A DNA stretch of 64,000 bases from Aeromicrobium sp. PE09-221 (lineage in GTDB: Bacteria; Actinomycetota; Actinomycetes; Propionibacteriales; Nocardioidaceae). The notes beneath the pieces are model-generated. The model worked only from the letters and a program-made list of their open reading frames with translations, was not told where the DNA came from and did no database searches. Position numbers and translations under genes: made by a program. Position 1 is the stretch's first letter. Each line of letters opens with the position of its first letter. Of this stretch, positions 50,687 through 58,237 are shown piece by piece. Where the stretch lies: NCBI RefSeq assembly GCF_002174305.1, contig NZ_MIJB01000009.1, positions 1 to 64,000 on the forward strand. Reading direction: 5' to 3'.

Positions 50687-51582
50687 GGGGTTCCTTCCTC
50701 TTTCAGACGTTCGATGAACAGTTCTTCCAGCAATGTCAGCGGCCGGTCCGCCAAGCGGATGAGATGGATCGGTCGTTCCGGCGGAGGGGGATCGAAGCGG
50801 ATCTCCGCCACCCGCCCCAGCGCCAGCGCATCCTCCGCCGCGGCCCGCGGCAGACAGGAGATGCCCATGCCCTGGGCGACGGCGCCGATGATGGCCACGG
50901 TGCTCGCGACCGTGCTCTGCTGTGCGTCCGGGACCCGCCAGTGGCGTACCAGCTCGAGTTGGTACCCCCGGGTCGTCGATCCTTCCTCGCGGACCAGGAA
51001 CCGGCTGCCGCGCAATAGCCGCGGCTCCACCTGCTGGCCGGCGAGCGGATGGTTGCCGGCGACGATGACCACCTGCGGCTCGCAGCCGATCCGCGTCACC
51101 GACAGATGCGGTCGGGTGCACTCGGCGGCGACCACCGCGAGGGGCAGCGATCCCTCGGACACCCGTTGGATGACGGCCGCCGAGTTGTCCACCTGGAGGT
51201 CGACGTCGACACCGGGGTACCGGTCGACGAAGGAGGCGAGCAGGGCCGGGAGCAGACGCTCGGTGACCGTGGTCGTGCCGCCGACGCAGAGCGTTCCGGC
51301 GACGGGTGCCAGGCGCACCCGGGCGACCTGGTCGATCGCCTCGTCGGCCAGGTCCAGCAGTCGACGCGCATAGCCGCGGAAGGTCTCACCGGCCTCGGTC
51401 AGCTGCGAGGTCCGGGCGCTTCGGTCGACGAGCACTGCTCCGACCTCGCCCTCCAGCCGCTGCAGATGGGACGACACGGTGGACTGGGAGACCCCGAGTG
51501 CACGCGCGGCCGCCGACAGGCTGCCGTGATCGACGATCGCGAGGAATGCCCGCACCCGGTTCAGACTGAATACGCCGGCCAT
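50683..51582 (-). CDS. LysR-family regulator of the phosphonoacetate operon (PhnR-like)
   Basis: 299 aa: N-terminal winged helix FLAIVDHGSLSAAARALGVS, QSTVSSHLQRLEGEVGAVLV; a type-2 periplasmic-binding-like ligand domain follows. Characterised phnA genes are activated by a LysR protein with phosphonoacetate as inducer. Here it is unusually placed inside the operon, 4 nt after phnE and overlapping phnA, instead of being divergent. Confidence 0.9.
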   Translation of the reverse strand: MAGVFSLNRVRAFLAIVDHGSLSAAARALGVSQSTVSSHLQRLEGEVGAVLVDRSARTSQLTEAGETFRGYARRLLDLADEAIDQVARVRLAPVAGTLCVGGTTTVTERLLPALLASFVDRYPGVDVDLQVDNSAAVIQRVSEGSLPLAVVAAECTRPHLSVTRIGCEPQVVIVAGNHPLAGQQVEPRLLRGSRFLVREEGSTTRGYQLELVRHWRVPDAQQSTVASTVAIIGAVAQGMGISCLPRAAAEDALALGRVAEIRFDPPPPERPIHLIRLADRPLTLLEELFIERLKEEGTP

Positions 51583-51586
51583 GGGG

Positions 51587-52420
51587 TCAGATGATGCGGG
51601 CGCGGATCCGCGATGAGATGAAGTCGATCGTCGCCACCGTGAGGATGATCAGGATGATGATCGCCGAGACCTCCTGATACTTGAACAGCTTCATCGCGAC
51701 CTGCAGTTCGAAGCCCAGCCCGCCTGCCCCGACCATGCCGAGGATGAAGGCGTGCCGGACATTCGACTCGAGCCGATAGAGGCTGTACGTGACGACCTCG
51801 GGCATCACCTGCGGCACGATTGCCCAGCGGATCGTCGTGAAGGCTCCCGCGCCGGTCGACTCCAGCGCCTCCGTCGGACCGGGGTCGATATTCTCGATGG
51901 CCTCGGCATGGAGCTTGCCGAGCTCGCCGCAGGAGTAGACCGTCAGCGCCAGCACGCCAGGGAACGGGCCCAGGCCGACCGCGGCCACGAAGATCAGCGC
52001 CCACACCAGGTCCGGCAGCGATCGGAGCACGCTGAGGATGAACCGGGAGAAGCCGTAGATCAGCCGGTTGCTGCCGAACAGGTTCCGGGCCGCGCCGAGG
52101 GCCAGGAACAGGCTGATGACCACGGCGAGGGTGGTTCCCCACAGCGCAACCGAGAGGGTGGTCACGATGGCGCTCAGCAGACCGGGGATCACCGAGAAGT
52201 CCGGCGGGAACATCTTGGCCAGGAAGTCGATCAGGCTCGGAATGCCCTGGACGAACCTGTCCGGGCTCAGGGAGAGATCGTTCGCGGCCCAGCCGAGGAT
52301 CGCCAGCACGGCGATCGCGATGGTGATGTCCCGCGTCCAGGTCGCCCTGCGGCGGCCCCGGTCGATGCCGCGGACCCCGCCGGGTCGCTCCGCCGTGGTC
52401 GGCTCATGTGTCATGGTCAT
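51587..52420 (-). CDS. phnE: Phosphonate ABC transporter permease
   Basis: 277-aa permease with six membrane helices. SVIPGLLSAIVTTLSVALWG, then LGSSRSLPDLVWALIFVAAV-like VLRSLPDLVWALIFVAAVGL and coupling loop EALESTGAGAFTTIRWAIVP are PhnE features. ATG at 52418-52420 overlaps the phnC stop (ATGA). Confidence 0.93.
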   Translation of the reverse strand: MTMTHEPTTAERPGGVRGIDRGRRRATWTRDITIAIAVLAILGWAANDLSLSPDRFVQGIPSLIDFLAKMFPPDFSVIPGLLSAIVTTLSVALWGTTLAVVISLFLALGAARNLFGSNRLIYGFSRFILSVLRSLPDLVWALIFVAAVGLGPFPGVLALTVYSCGELGKLHAEAIENIDPGPTEALESTGAGAFTTIRWAIVPQVMPEVVTYSLYRLESNVRHAFILGMVGAGGLGFELQVAMKLFKYQEVSAIIILIILTVATIDFISSRIRARII

Positions 52421-53181
52421 CCTCGTGCTCTCTCCGGGCTGAGGCCGTAGATGCGGTCGATGTGCTCGGGCGAGAGCTCGCTCCCGCGGGTGTCGATGGC
52501 GAGCCTCCCGTCGAGGAGGGCGATGATCCGCTCGCCGTAGGAACGGGCGTACTCGATCTGGTGCAGGCTGATGACGACCGTGATGCCCTTCTCCCGGCTG
52601 ATCGACCTGAGCCGCGAGAGGATGTCCTCGGAGGTCACCGGGTCGAGGCTCGCGACCGGTTCGTCGGCCAGGATGATGGTGGGCTCCTGGGCCAGCACCC
52701 GGGCGATCCCGACACGCTGCTTCTGTCCGCCGCTGAGCTGGTCGACGCGCTGATCGGCTCGGTTCTCGAGACCGACATCGCGGAGCAGTGCCAGTCCACG
52801 CTCGATCTCCGCGGCGGTGAAGGCGCCCAGCAGCGCCCGATAGCCGGGAAGATCGGGGAGCATGCCGCACAGCACGTTCTGCAGGGCCGTGAGCCGATTC
52901 ACCAGGTTATAGCCCTGGAAGATGACCCCGGTCCGACGACGGATCCCGCGCAACGTCGACTTGTGTCGCGACACCTGCCGTCCGGCCACCGTGACCGTGC
53001 CCTGATAGGGCTGGACCAGTCCGTTGACGCAGCGCAGCAGCGTCGACTTCCCCATGCCGCTGCGACCGAGGATGATGCAGAAGTCGCCTTCCTCGATGGT
53101 CAGATCCACGCCGCGCAGCACGGCCTGGTCGGGCCCGCGATAGCTCTGGTGCACATCCTCGAAGGTGATCGCGGCGGTCAC
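52417..53181 (-). CDS. phnC: Phosphonate ABC transporter ATP-binding protein
   Basis: 254 aa: Walker A ILGRSGMGKSTLLRCVNGLV (PhnC-like Arg-Ser-Gly), QGYNLVNRLTALQNVL typical of PhnC, signature LSGGQKQRVGIARVL, Walker B IILADEPVASLDP. GTG start overlapping the phnD stop by 4 nt. Confidence 0.95.
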   Translation of the reverse strand: MTAAITFEDVHQSYRGPDQAVLRGVDLTIEEGDFCIILGRSGMGKSTLLRCVNGLVQPYQGTVTVAGRQVSRHKSTLRGIRRRTGVIFQGYNLVNRLTALQNVLCGMLPDLPGYRALLGAFTAAEIERGLALLRDVGLENRADQRVDQLSGGQKQRVGIARVLAQEPTIILADEPVASLDPVTSEDILSRLRSISREKGITVVISLHQIEYARSYGERIIALLDGRLAIDTRGSELSPEHIDRIYGLSPERARG

Positions 53182-54080
53182 AGCTCGGGCTCCATGCCGG
53201 CGGCCTCGTAGGCCCGTCGGACGATGTCGTAGGCGCTGTCGTCCGCCTCGGCGAATCCTCCGAAGCCGGTGCCGTCGAGGCTATCGGCGATCTCGGGGTC
53301 GCCGCTCAGCAATGCCGAGGACAGCGCGTCCTTCACGTCCTGTGGCAGATCCTCGCGGTAGGTGATGGGGTCGGCCGGGATCTCCTCGGATTCGAAGACG
53401 ATCTCGATATCGTCCTCCTCGGCCATGCCGCTCTCGATGAACTCGGGCAGCAGCCGGCTGGAGATCGCGGCGACATCGACCTGGCCGTTGACCAAGGAGA
53501 GCAGTGAGGCGTCGTGGCTGCCGGAGTAGATGATCTGGGAGAACAGCTCCTCGGGGTCGTGACCCTCCTCCTCCAGTGCGTAGCGCCCGAAGATATGTCC
53601 GGAGGTCGACGCGGGATCGGTGAACGCCACCGTCCGTCCCTCGAAGTCCTCCACGTCCTCGATGCCCGAGTCGGCCCGCACCAGGAAGCTGGTCCGGTAG
53701 GTCTCGGTGCCCTCGGCCTGGACCGCCGAGGCGAAGGCCTCGACACCCCCGTCGACCGTATCGGTCGCCAGCGTGTACTCCGAGGGACCGAACCAGGCGA
53801 CGTCCAGGTGCCCGGAGTTGAGGGCCTCGATCACCGCCGTGTAGTCGGCGCCCACGTAGGGTTCGATCTCCAGCCCCGTCGTCTCGCTCAGGTAGTCGAT
53901 GAAGGGGGTGAACTTCGTGAGCACCGTCGCGGAGTCCTCCGCGGGGGCCAGACCCAGCCGGATCGTGTCCGTCGAGTCCCCGGTGTCGTCGTCGGATGCC
54001 TGAGCGCCGCAGCCCGCGGCCGACAACGTCAACAGGACACCGGCTGCGGCAGTGATCAGACCGCGCTTCGACTTCATCAT
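53178..54080 (-). CDS. phnD: Phosphonate-binding lipoprotein
   Basis: 300 aa. Lipobox LSAAGC with Cys24; an acidic linker; then TIRLGLAPAEDSATVLTKFT and LNSGHLDVAWFGPSEYTLAT, the phosphate/phosphonate-binding loop of PhnD, and FTDPASTSGHIFGRYALEEE. Two adjacent ATG codons (54078 and 54075) are both possible after AGAAGGAGAG. First gene of the operon phnD-phnC-phnE-lysR-phnA. No phnW/X/Y or C-P lyase genes are present, so the imported substrate is probably phosphonoacetate itself. Confidence 0.93.
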   Translation of the reverse strand: MMKSKRGLITAAAGVLLTLSAAGCGAQASDDDTGDSTDTIRLGLAPAEDSATVLTKFTPFIDYLSETTGLEIEPYVGADYTAVIEALNSGHLDVAWFGPSEYTLATDTVDGGVEAFASAVQAEGTETYRTSFLVRADSGIEDVEDFEGRTVAFTDPASTSGHIFGRYALEEEGHDPEELFSQIIYSGSHDASLLSLVNGQVDVAAISSRLLPEFIESGMAEEDDIEIVFESEEIPADPITYREDLPQDVKDALSSALLSGDPEIADSLDGTGFGGFAEADDSAYDIVRRAYEAAGMEPEL

Positions 54081-54309
54081 GGAGATGCTCTCCTTCTCGT
54101 GCATGCGCCACGCACGTCATGAACCGTGTACGTCCGACACGGTAGGAAGCAGCGAACACGGGAGGATGACCCGTGACGTCTCCGCGGGTGAAGCCGACAT
54201 GAACGCCGGGAGTACGGGCTATGAGCCCCATCGGATCTCCCGATGGACGACGGCGGGGGGCCAGGCGGAGAGGGCCTCGGCCAGATGGTGAGGTCGCCGT
54301 CCGTGCTCG

Positions 54310-54402
54310 TCAAGCCGAGATCGGGTTCGCTGAGCTCCCTCCCGCCGGACGGGCGATCACGGTGCCGACAGCACCTTGCGCGCCGAGGAGGAGGGTCTTC
54401 AT
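54310..54402 (-). pseudogene. Truncated 5' end of an NAD(P)-binding protein gene
   Basis: A 30-codon frame, MKTLLLGAQGAVGTVIARPA, starts with a GxxGxxG Rossmann motif and stops after 30 residues. Its ATG overlaps the MFS stop by 4 nt, the usual coupling seen throughout this window, so a longer gene probably once followed. No continuing frame with clear similarity is visible in the remaining 230 bp before phnD; that stretch otherwise holds nothing I recognise. Confidence 0.4.
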
Positions 54403-55670
54403 GATGGTGACTCCTGATCGGCGGGAGAGCCACCCGCCGATGGTCGCTCTGCCGGGGCAGCAGGGATGCGCCGGAATCGGGGATGGGACAGGACGAAGCC
54501 CGTGACGACGGCCATGACGGCGGCCCCGACGATGACCGGAAGGGGTGCCCAGACGCCGTAGAGGACCGTGCCCGCGGTGGGCGCGATGACGAAGGTCAGA
54601 CCCATGTTCGCCGCGATCAGGCCGGCCAGACCACCCTGCTCCTCACGGGAGACCAGCAGGGTGGGGCCGGCGGTGTAGCCGGGCATCGCGGTGCCCAGCC
54701 CCAGCCCGATGAGCGCGAGCGATCCGAACAGGGCCACCGGGCCGGCATCGGGGATCAGGACGACGAAGCCGAGCAGTGCGACGGCCCCGCCGACGCGCAG
54801 GAGCGTCGCCGGTCCCCAGCCGGATCTCGGCACGACGACCGCCTGGGCGAGGATCATGCCCACCCCGGCCGCGAGCAGCGCGGCTCCGGTGAGGACTCCC
54901 GCGGTCTGGGCGTCGAGGTCGAGACGGTCCTGGACGATGAACCCGGTGATGATCTGGATGAACCCCAGCGCGGTGAACATGCCGAATCCGGCGATCAGGA
55001 AGGGCCATACCCGTGGGTCGGTCGGCCGCACGAGCGCCGGTCTCTCGATCAGCGTGGTGCGGGGCTCGGGCTCCAGGCGAGAAGCGATCAGGACCAGGCC
55101 GAGGCCGAGGAGGACCGGGACCGCGATGAGCGGGGTCAGCAGGCCGAAGGCGGCGAGCAGGCCGCCGACGACGGAGCCGGCGACCATGGCGATGCCCTGA
55201 ACCGCTCCGACCCCCGCCATGCCCTTGACGCGCGTCCTCTCGTCATCGGTCACGTCGGCGATATAGGCCTGGGCCGTCGGCTGGACGGCGGCGATCGCGG
55301 TGCCGAAGCCGATCCCGCGCAGGAGGATGAACAGGATGAACAGCGTCGCGCCGCTCACCGCGCCGGTCATGCCGAGCCGGGAGACGAGGGCGAAGGCCGT
55401 CGTCGTGAGCGTTCCGAGGGCCAATGCCGCCACCAGCACCCGCTTGCGGCCCAGCGACTGAGAGCGACGCCCCCACTGTTGGGCAGTGAGCACGACCATC
55501 ACGGCAGCCGTGCTGATGGTGACCCCGACCTGCCACTCTGGCATATCGATCTCGCGTGAGAGAGGCGCGATGATCGGGTTCAGCGTCATCTGCGCCAGGA
55601 AGGCCAGGAACGTCGCCATCAGCACGAGCCTGATCTGCGGAGCGGGAGCCGGTGTGGGGGTAGTGGTCAT
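54399..55670 (-). CDS. MFS-family exporter
   Basis: 423 aa, 12 predicted membrane helices. The A-like motif between helices 2 and 3 reads QQWGRRSQSLGRKRVLVAAL; ILLRGIGFGTAIAAVQPTAQ is the helix-4/5 region of drug/H+ antiporters. ATG overlaps the TetR stop by 4 nt. Beside a PKS/NRPS cluster, it is the probable metallophore exporter. Confidence 0.9.
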   Translation of the reverse strand: MTTTPTPAPAPQIRLVLMATFLAFLAQMTLNPIIAPLSREIDMPEWQVGVTISTAAVMVVLTAQQWGRRSQSLGRKRVLVAALALGTLTTTAFALVSRLGMTGAVSGATLFILFILLRGIGFGTAIAAVQPTAQAYIADVTDDERTRVKGMAGVGAVQGIAMVAGSVVGGLLAAFGLLTPLIAVPVLLGLGLVLIASRLEPEPRTTLIERPALVRPTDPRVWPFLIAGFGMFTALGFIQIITGFIVQDRLDLDAQTAGVLTGAALLAAGVGMILAQAVVVPRSGWGPATLLRVGGAVALLGFVVLIPDAGPVALFGSLALIGLGLGTAMPGYTAGPTLLVSREEQGGLAGLIAANMGLTFVIAPTAGTVLYGVWAPLPVIVGAAVMAVVTGFVLSHPRFRRIPAAPAERPSAGGSPADQESPS

Positions 55671-56371
55671 GGTGCAGGTCTCTCTCCGGTGTCAGTGGTG
55701 TCCTCGTCGGCCGGTCGGCCGGCGGCGATGCCGTCGAGGACGAGATCGAGTTTGTGGCCGAACCAGATCCTCGGATCGGCGGCGATCGCCTCGCTCATCG
55801 CCCGTCGCACCGCTTGCCGGGCGGGCACCTGGGACCCGGCGGTCTGATCGCCCGGCTGCCAGAGCGTGCTGACCTGGTCGCGCAGGCTTCCCGTGGTGCC
55901 CTCGACAGGCTGGGCGAGGGTTTCGACGCCGCGGCGGTGATCCAGGGTCAGGTCGATGACGGTGTCGACCGCAAGCAGGGCTTTGTCGGCCGTGAAGCCT
56001 TGGTGGACGAGGGCGACGGCGAGATCGTCGAAGAGGTCCGCCATGCGCGCCGGGAGGATCGCCGTCGACATCTCGGTGACCACGCCGGGGTGTCGGGCGA
56101 GCAGGTCCCAGAGTGTGACGGCGTAGGTCCGCAGGAGTCCGCGCCACGGCAGATCCCGGTCTGGCCAGGTGTGGGCGTCCAGGACGTGATCCCAGGCCAT
56201 CGCCAGCAGCCGGGCGCGCGTGGGCACGTGGCGGTACAGCGTCATGGTGCTCACATCGAGGCGCGCGGCCACCGCCGGGACGGTGAGTCCCGCGAAACCC
56301 TCGGCCAGCACCGCCTCCACGATCCGGGTCTCGGTCACCTTGGGCGGTCGCCCCTTCCGCGGTGGTGTCAC
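55667..56371 (-). CDS. TetR-family regulator of the exporter
   Basis: 234 aa: VEAVLAEGFAGLTVPAVAAR then LDVSTMTLYRHVPTRARLLA, with a TetR_C_1-like C-terminal domain (LARHPGVVTEMSTAI). The GTG at 56369-56371 is the first in-frame start after the palindrome at 56404-56419; the longer frame to 56638 would read through it. Cotranscribed with the MFS gene, probably represses it. Confidence 0.87.
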   Translation of the reverse strand: MTPPRKGRPPKVTETRIVEAVLAEGFAGLTVPAVAARLDVSTMTLYRHVPTRARLLAMAWDHVLDAHTWPDRDLPWRGLLRTYAVTLWDLLARHPGVVTEMSTAILPARMADLFDDLAVALVHQGFTADKALLAVDTVIDLTLDHRRGVETLAQPVEGTTGSLRDQVSTLWQPGDQTAGSQVPARQAVRRAMSEAIAADPRIWFGHKLDLVLDGIAAGRPADEDTTDTGERPAP

Positions 56372-56403
56372 GGCCGGCCCTCTCCCGACATGTCGACAGA
56401 TTC

Positions 56404-56419
56404 TGTTATGCGCATAACA
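56404..56419. promoter_or_regulatory. Perfect 16-bp palindrome TGTTATGCGCATAACA, TetR operator
   Basis: Lies 33 bp upstream of the TetR start in the short gap after the phosphopantetheinyl transferase gene. Size and symmetry fit a TetR dimer site, implying autoregulation of the TetR-MFS unit. Confidence 0.8.
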
Positions 56420-56427
56420 TAAATGGG

Positions 56428-57090
56428 TCATGGTCCGGATGTCCAGTGAGATGTCATCGTCCCCGGCAGCCAGGCGATGGTGCGGATGTGCCGGTGGTCG
56501 ACATGCCAGCGCAGTCGCGCCCCATCGTGAGGCCAGTGCGGGTGGGAACGCCGGACTCGCATGTGCGCCGTTCCATCGGGGAACGCCTCCACCTCGGCAT
56601 CGGTGAAGTCCAGCCAGACGCCGGTGCGCGGCCACCATGCCTTGAACAGCGCCTCCTTCAAGCTGAACCCGACGGTGTCGATCGCACCGGCCGCGAGCAG
56701 TGAGCGCCGTTCGGCATCGTTCAGTACCAGCCCGGTCACCGATGTGGGGAGCGCCAGCGCCGGCTCCACGTCGAGGCCGAGGGCCACGGTCGTCTCCGTG
56801 AAGGCGACCGCTGCGGCATGCAATCCGTCGCAGTGCGAGATGGCGCCGACGACCCCGTCGGGCCAGTCTGGCGCGCCGTCATCCCGACGGGGGATCTCGA
56901 TCGACCCCCACTCGGTCCGCAACCGCCGGAGAGCCTTCCGTGCGCACGCGCGGGCGGAGGCGAATTCGGCGCGCCGCGACGGCACGGCGCGGGCCACGGC
57001 TGGTGCCTCGGTGGGATGCACTGCCGCCCGTATCGGCGCTGTCTCCTCCCAGCTGACTCCTTCGGGAAGGGGGAGGTGGGTGAGACTCAT
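56428..57090 (-). CDS. Sfp/EntD-type 4'-phosphopantetheinyl transferase
   Basis: 220 aa. Transfers phosphopantetheine from CoA to carrier-domain serines. Motifs: VVGAISHCDGLHAAAV at about 80-95, GLDVEPALALP with Mg-binding Asp107 and Glu109, and FSLKEALFKAWWP at about 142-154 with catalytic Lys145/Glu146. The EntD-like WxxKEAxFK spacing fits siderophore clusters. Divergent from the methyltransferase and PKS/NRPS genes, whose ACP and PCP it should activate. Confidence 0.9.
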   Translation of the reverse strand: MSLTHLPLPEGVSWEETAPIRAAVHPTEAPAVARAVPSRRAEFASARACARKALRRLRTEWGSIEIPRRDDGAPDWPDGVVGAISHCDGLHAAAVAFTETTVALGLDVEPALALPTSVTGLVLNDAERRSLLAAGAIDTVGFSLKEALFKAWWPRTGVWLDFTDAEVEAFPDGTAHMRVRRSHPHWPHDGARLRWHVDHRHIRTIAWLPGTMTSHWTSGP

Positions 57091-57092
57091 AA

Positions 57093-57111
57093 TGGGAATG
57101 ATATTCATATC
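57093..57111. promoter_or_regulatory. FUR-family box (Zur- or Fur-like) in divergent promoter
   Basis: TGGGAATGATATTCA (57093-57107) matches 12 of 15 positions of the actinobacterial Zur consensus TGAAAATGATTTTCA, and the overlapping 19-mer from 57094 matches 12 of 19 of the general Fur box. GATATTCATATC (57100-57111) is a further palindrome. Sits 3 bp from the transferase start and 29 bp from the methyltransferase start, so it could repress both directions. Confidence 0.55.
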
Positions 57112-57139
57112 TATGTAGATCCCGTTGGGAGGAGCCCCG

Positions 57140-58237
57140 ATGAACGTCACCGCATCCCCAGAGGCGCCGGTCGTGCTCGATGAGATGGACCGGCTGGACC
57201 GCTGGGCGGAACTGACGCTGGCCCGGTTCCTCGCGGTTGAGGCCGGCCTGACCGCGGGACGTTCGCTCACCACAAGGGAGATCGGCGATGCGCTCGGCGT
57301 GGCCGATCGGCACCGCCGGATCATTGACCGGTGGGCACGGGTGCTCGCTGGTTCCGGACTGAGCGCATTCGACCCGCATGCCCACCGTCTCCACGCCGTG
57401 CGGGTGCCGGAGGCCTCCGAGGTGGGGCGGGCCTTCGAGGACACCGCCGCGGTGCGCCACTGCTGCGGTCCCGCCCTGCGCGACTTCTACCGTGCGTGCG
57501 CCGACCAGTTGCCGGCGCTGTTGCGCGACGAGCTGACCGTGCAGAGTCTGCTCTTCGCCGATCCCCGGACGACGGACGAGATCTACGCGGGCAATGCGGC
57601 CAGCGCCCTCGTCAACGCCCTCACCGCCGACCGGGTCGCGGAGCTCGCGCCCGAGCGGGGACGGGTTCTGGAGATCGGGGCCGGCACTGGCGCCACGACG
57701 CAGCCGATCCTCGAGCGGCTACCCCGCTCGGTGCACTACGACTTCACCGATGTGAGCGAGTACTTCCTTGCCGAGGCCCGCCGCCGCTGGGCGGACCGAG
57801 GTGCTTTCGATGCCTCCCACTACGACCTGCACGAGGACTGCGCGAAACAGGGACGCGAGCCGGAGAGCATCGACGTGGTGGTGGCGGCGAATGTGCTGCA
57901 CAACGGTGTCGACGCCGTCGCCACCCTCGATCGGGTGGCCCGGTTGCTGCGGCCGGGCGGTCACCTGGTCATGGTCGAGACCGGCCGGGAGCACCACCCT
58001 CTGCTGCTTTCGATGTATCTGTTGATGTCGCCCGCGGCGGATCGTCCTGATGAGCTGCCGTGCGACCAGCGCCGCCACGACGGCCGGATCCTGCTCCGGA
58101 GCAACGAGTGGCTGGATGCCACGCGGGCCGCGGGCCTCGAGCCGGTGAGTCTCGAGCCCAGCCGGGACCACCCGCTCGATCCGATGGCGCAGTTCGTGCT
58201 CGTCGCCCACCGCCCGCGGACGGAGGCGGCGCGATGA
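57140..58237 (+). CDS. Stand-alone PKS/NRPS-type SAM methyltransferase
   Basis: 365 aa. N-terminal winged-helix-like region, then SAM motif I VLEIGAGTGATTQPI at about 177-191, YDFTDVSEYFLAEARRRWAD (motif II region) and VVVAANVLHNGVDAVATLDR, PGGHLVMVET. Sequence resembles methyltransferase domains embedded in PKS/NRPS such as yersiniabactin HMWP1, but here it is a separate protein whose stop overlaps the PKS/NRPS start by 4 nt. Starts at ATG 57140 after GGGAGGAG. Probably methylates the polyketide intermediate in trans. Confidence 0.85.
   Translation: MNVTASPEAPVVLDEMDRLDRWAELTLARFLAVEAGLTAGRSLTTREIGDALGVADRHRRIIDRWARVLAGSGLSAFDPHAHRLHAVRVPEASEVGRAFEDTAAVRHCCGPALRDFYRACADQLPALLRDELTVQSLLFADPRTTDEIYAGNAASALVNALTADRVAELAPERGRVLEIGAGTGATTQPILERLPRSVHYDFTDVSEYFLAEARRRWADRGAFDASHYDLHEDCAKQGREPESIDVVVAANVLHNGVDAVATLDRVARLLRPGGHLVMVETGREHHPLLLSMYLLMSPAADRPDELPCDQRRHDGRILLRSNEWLDATRAAGLEPVSLEPSRDHPLDPMAQFVLVAHRPRTEAAR

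Noticed and set aside
49451-51121. Extending phnA to a 556-aa protein
   Set aside because: The extension is a shadow of the LysR gene; GTG at 50686 with an RBS and 4-nt overlap gives the normal PhnA length.
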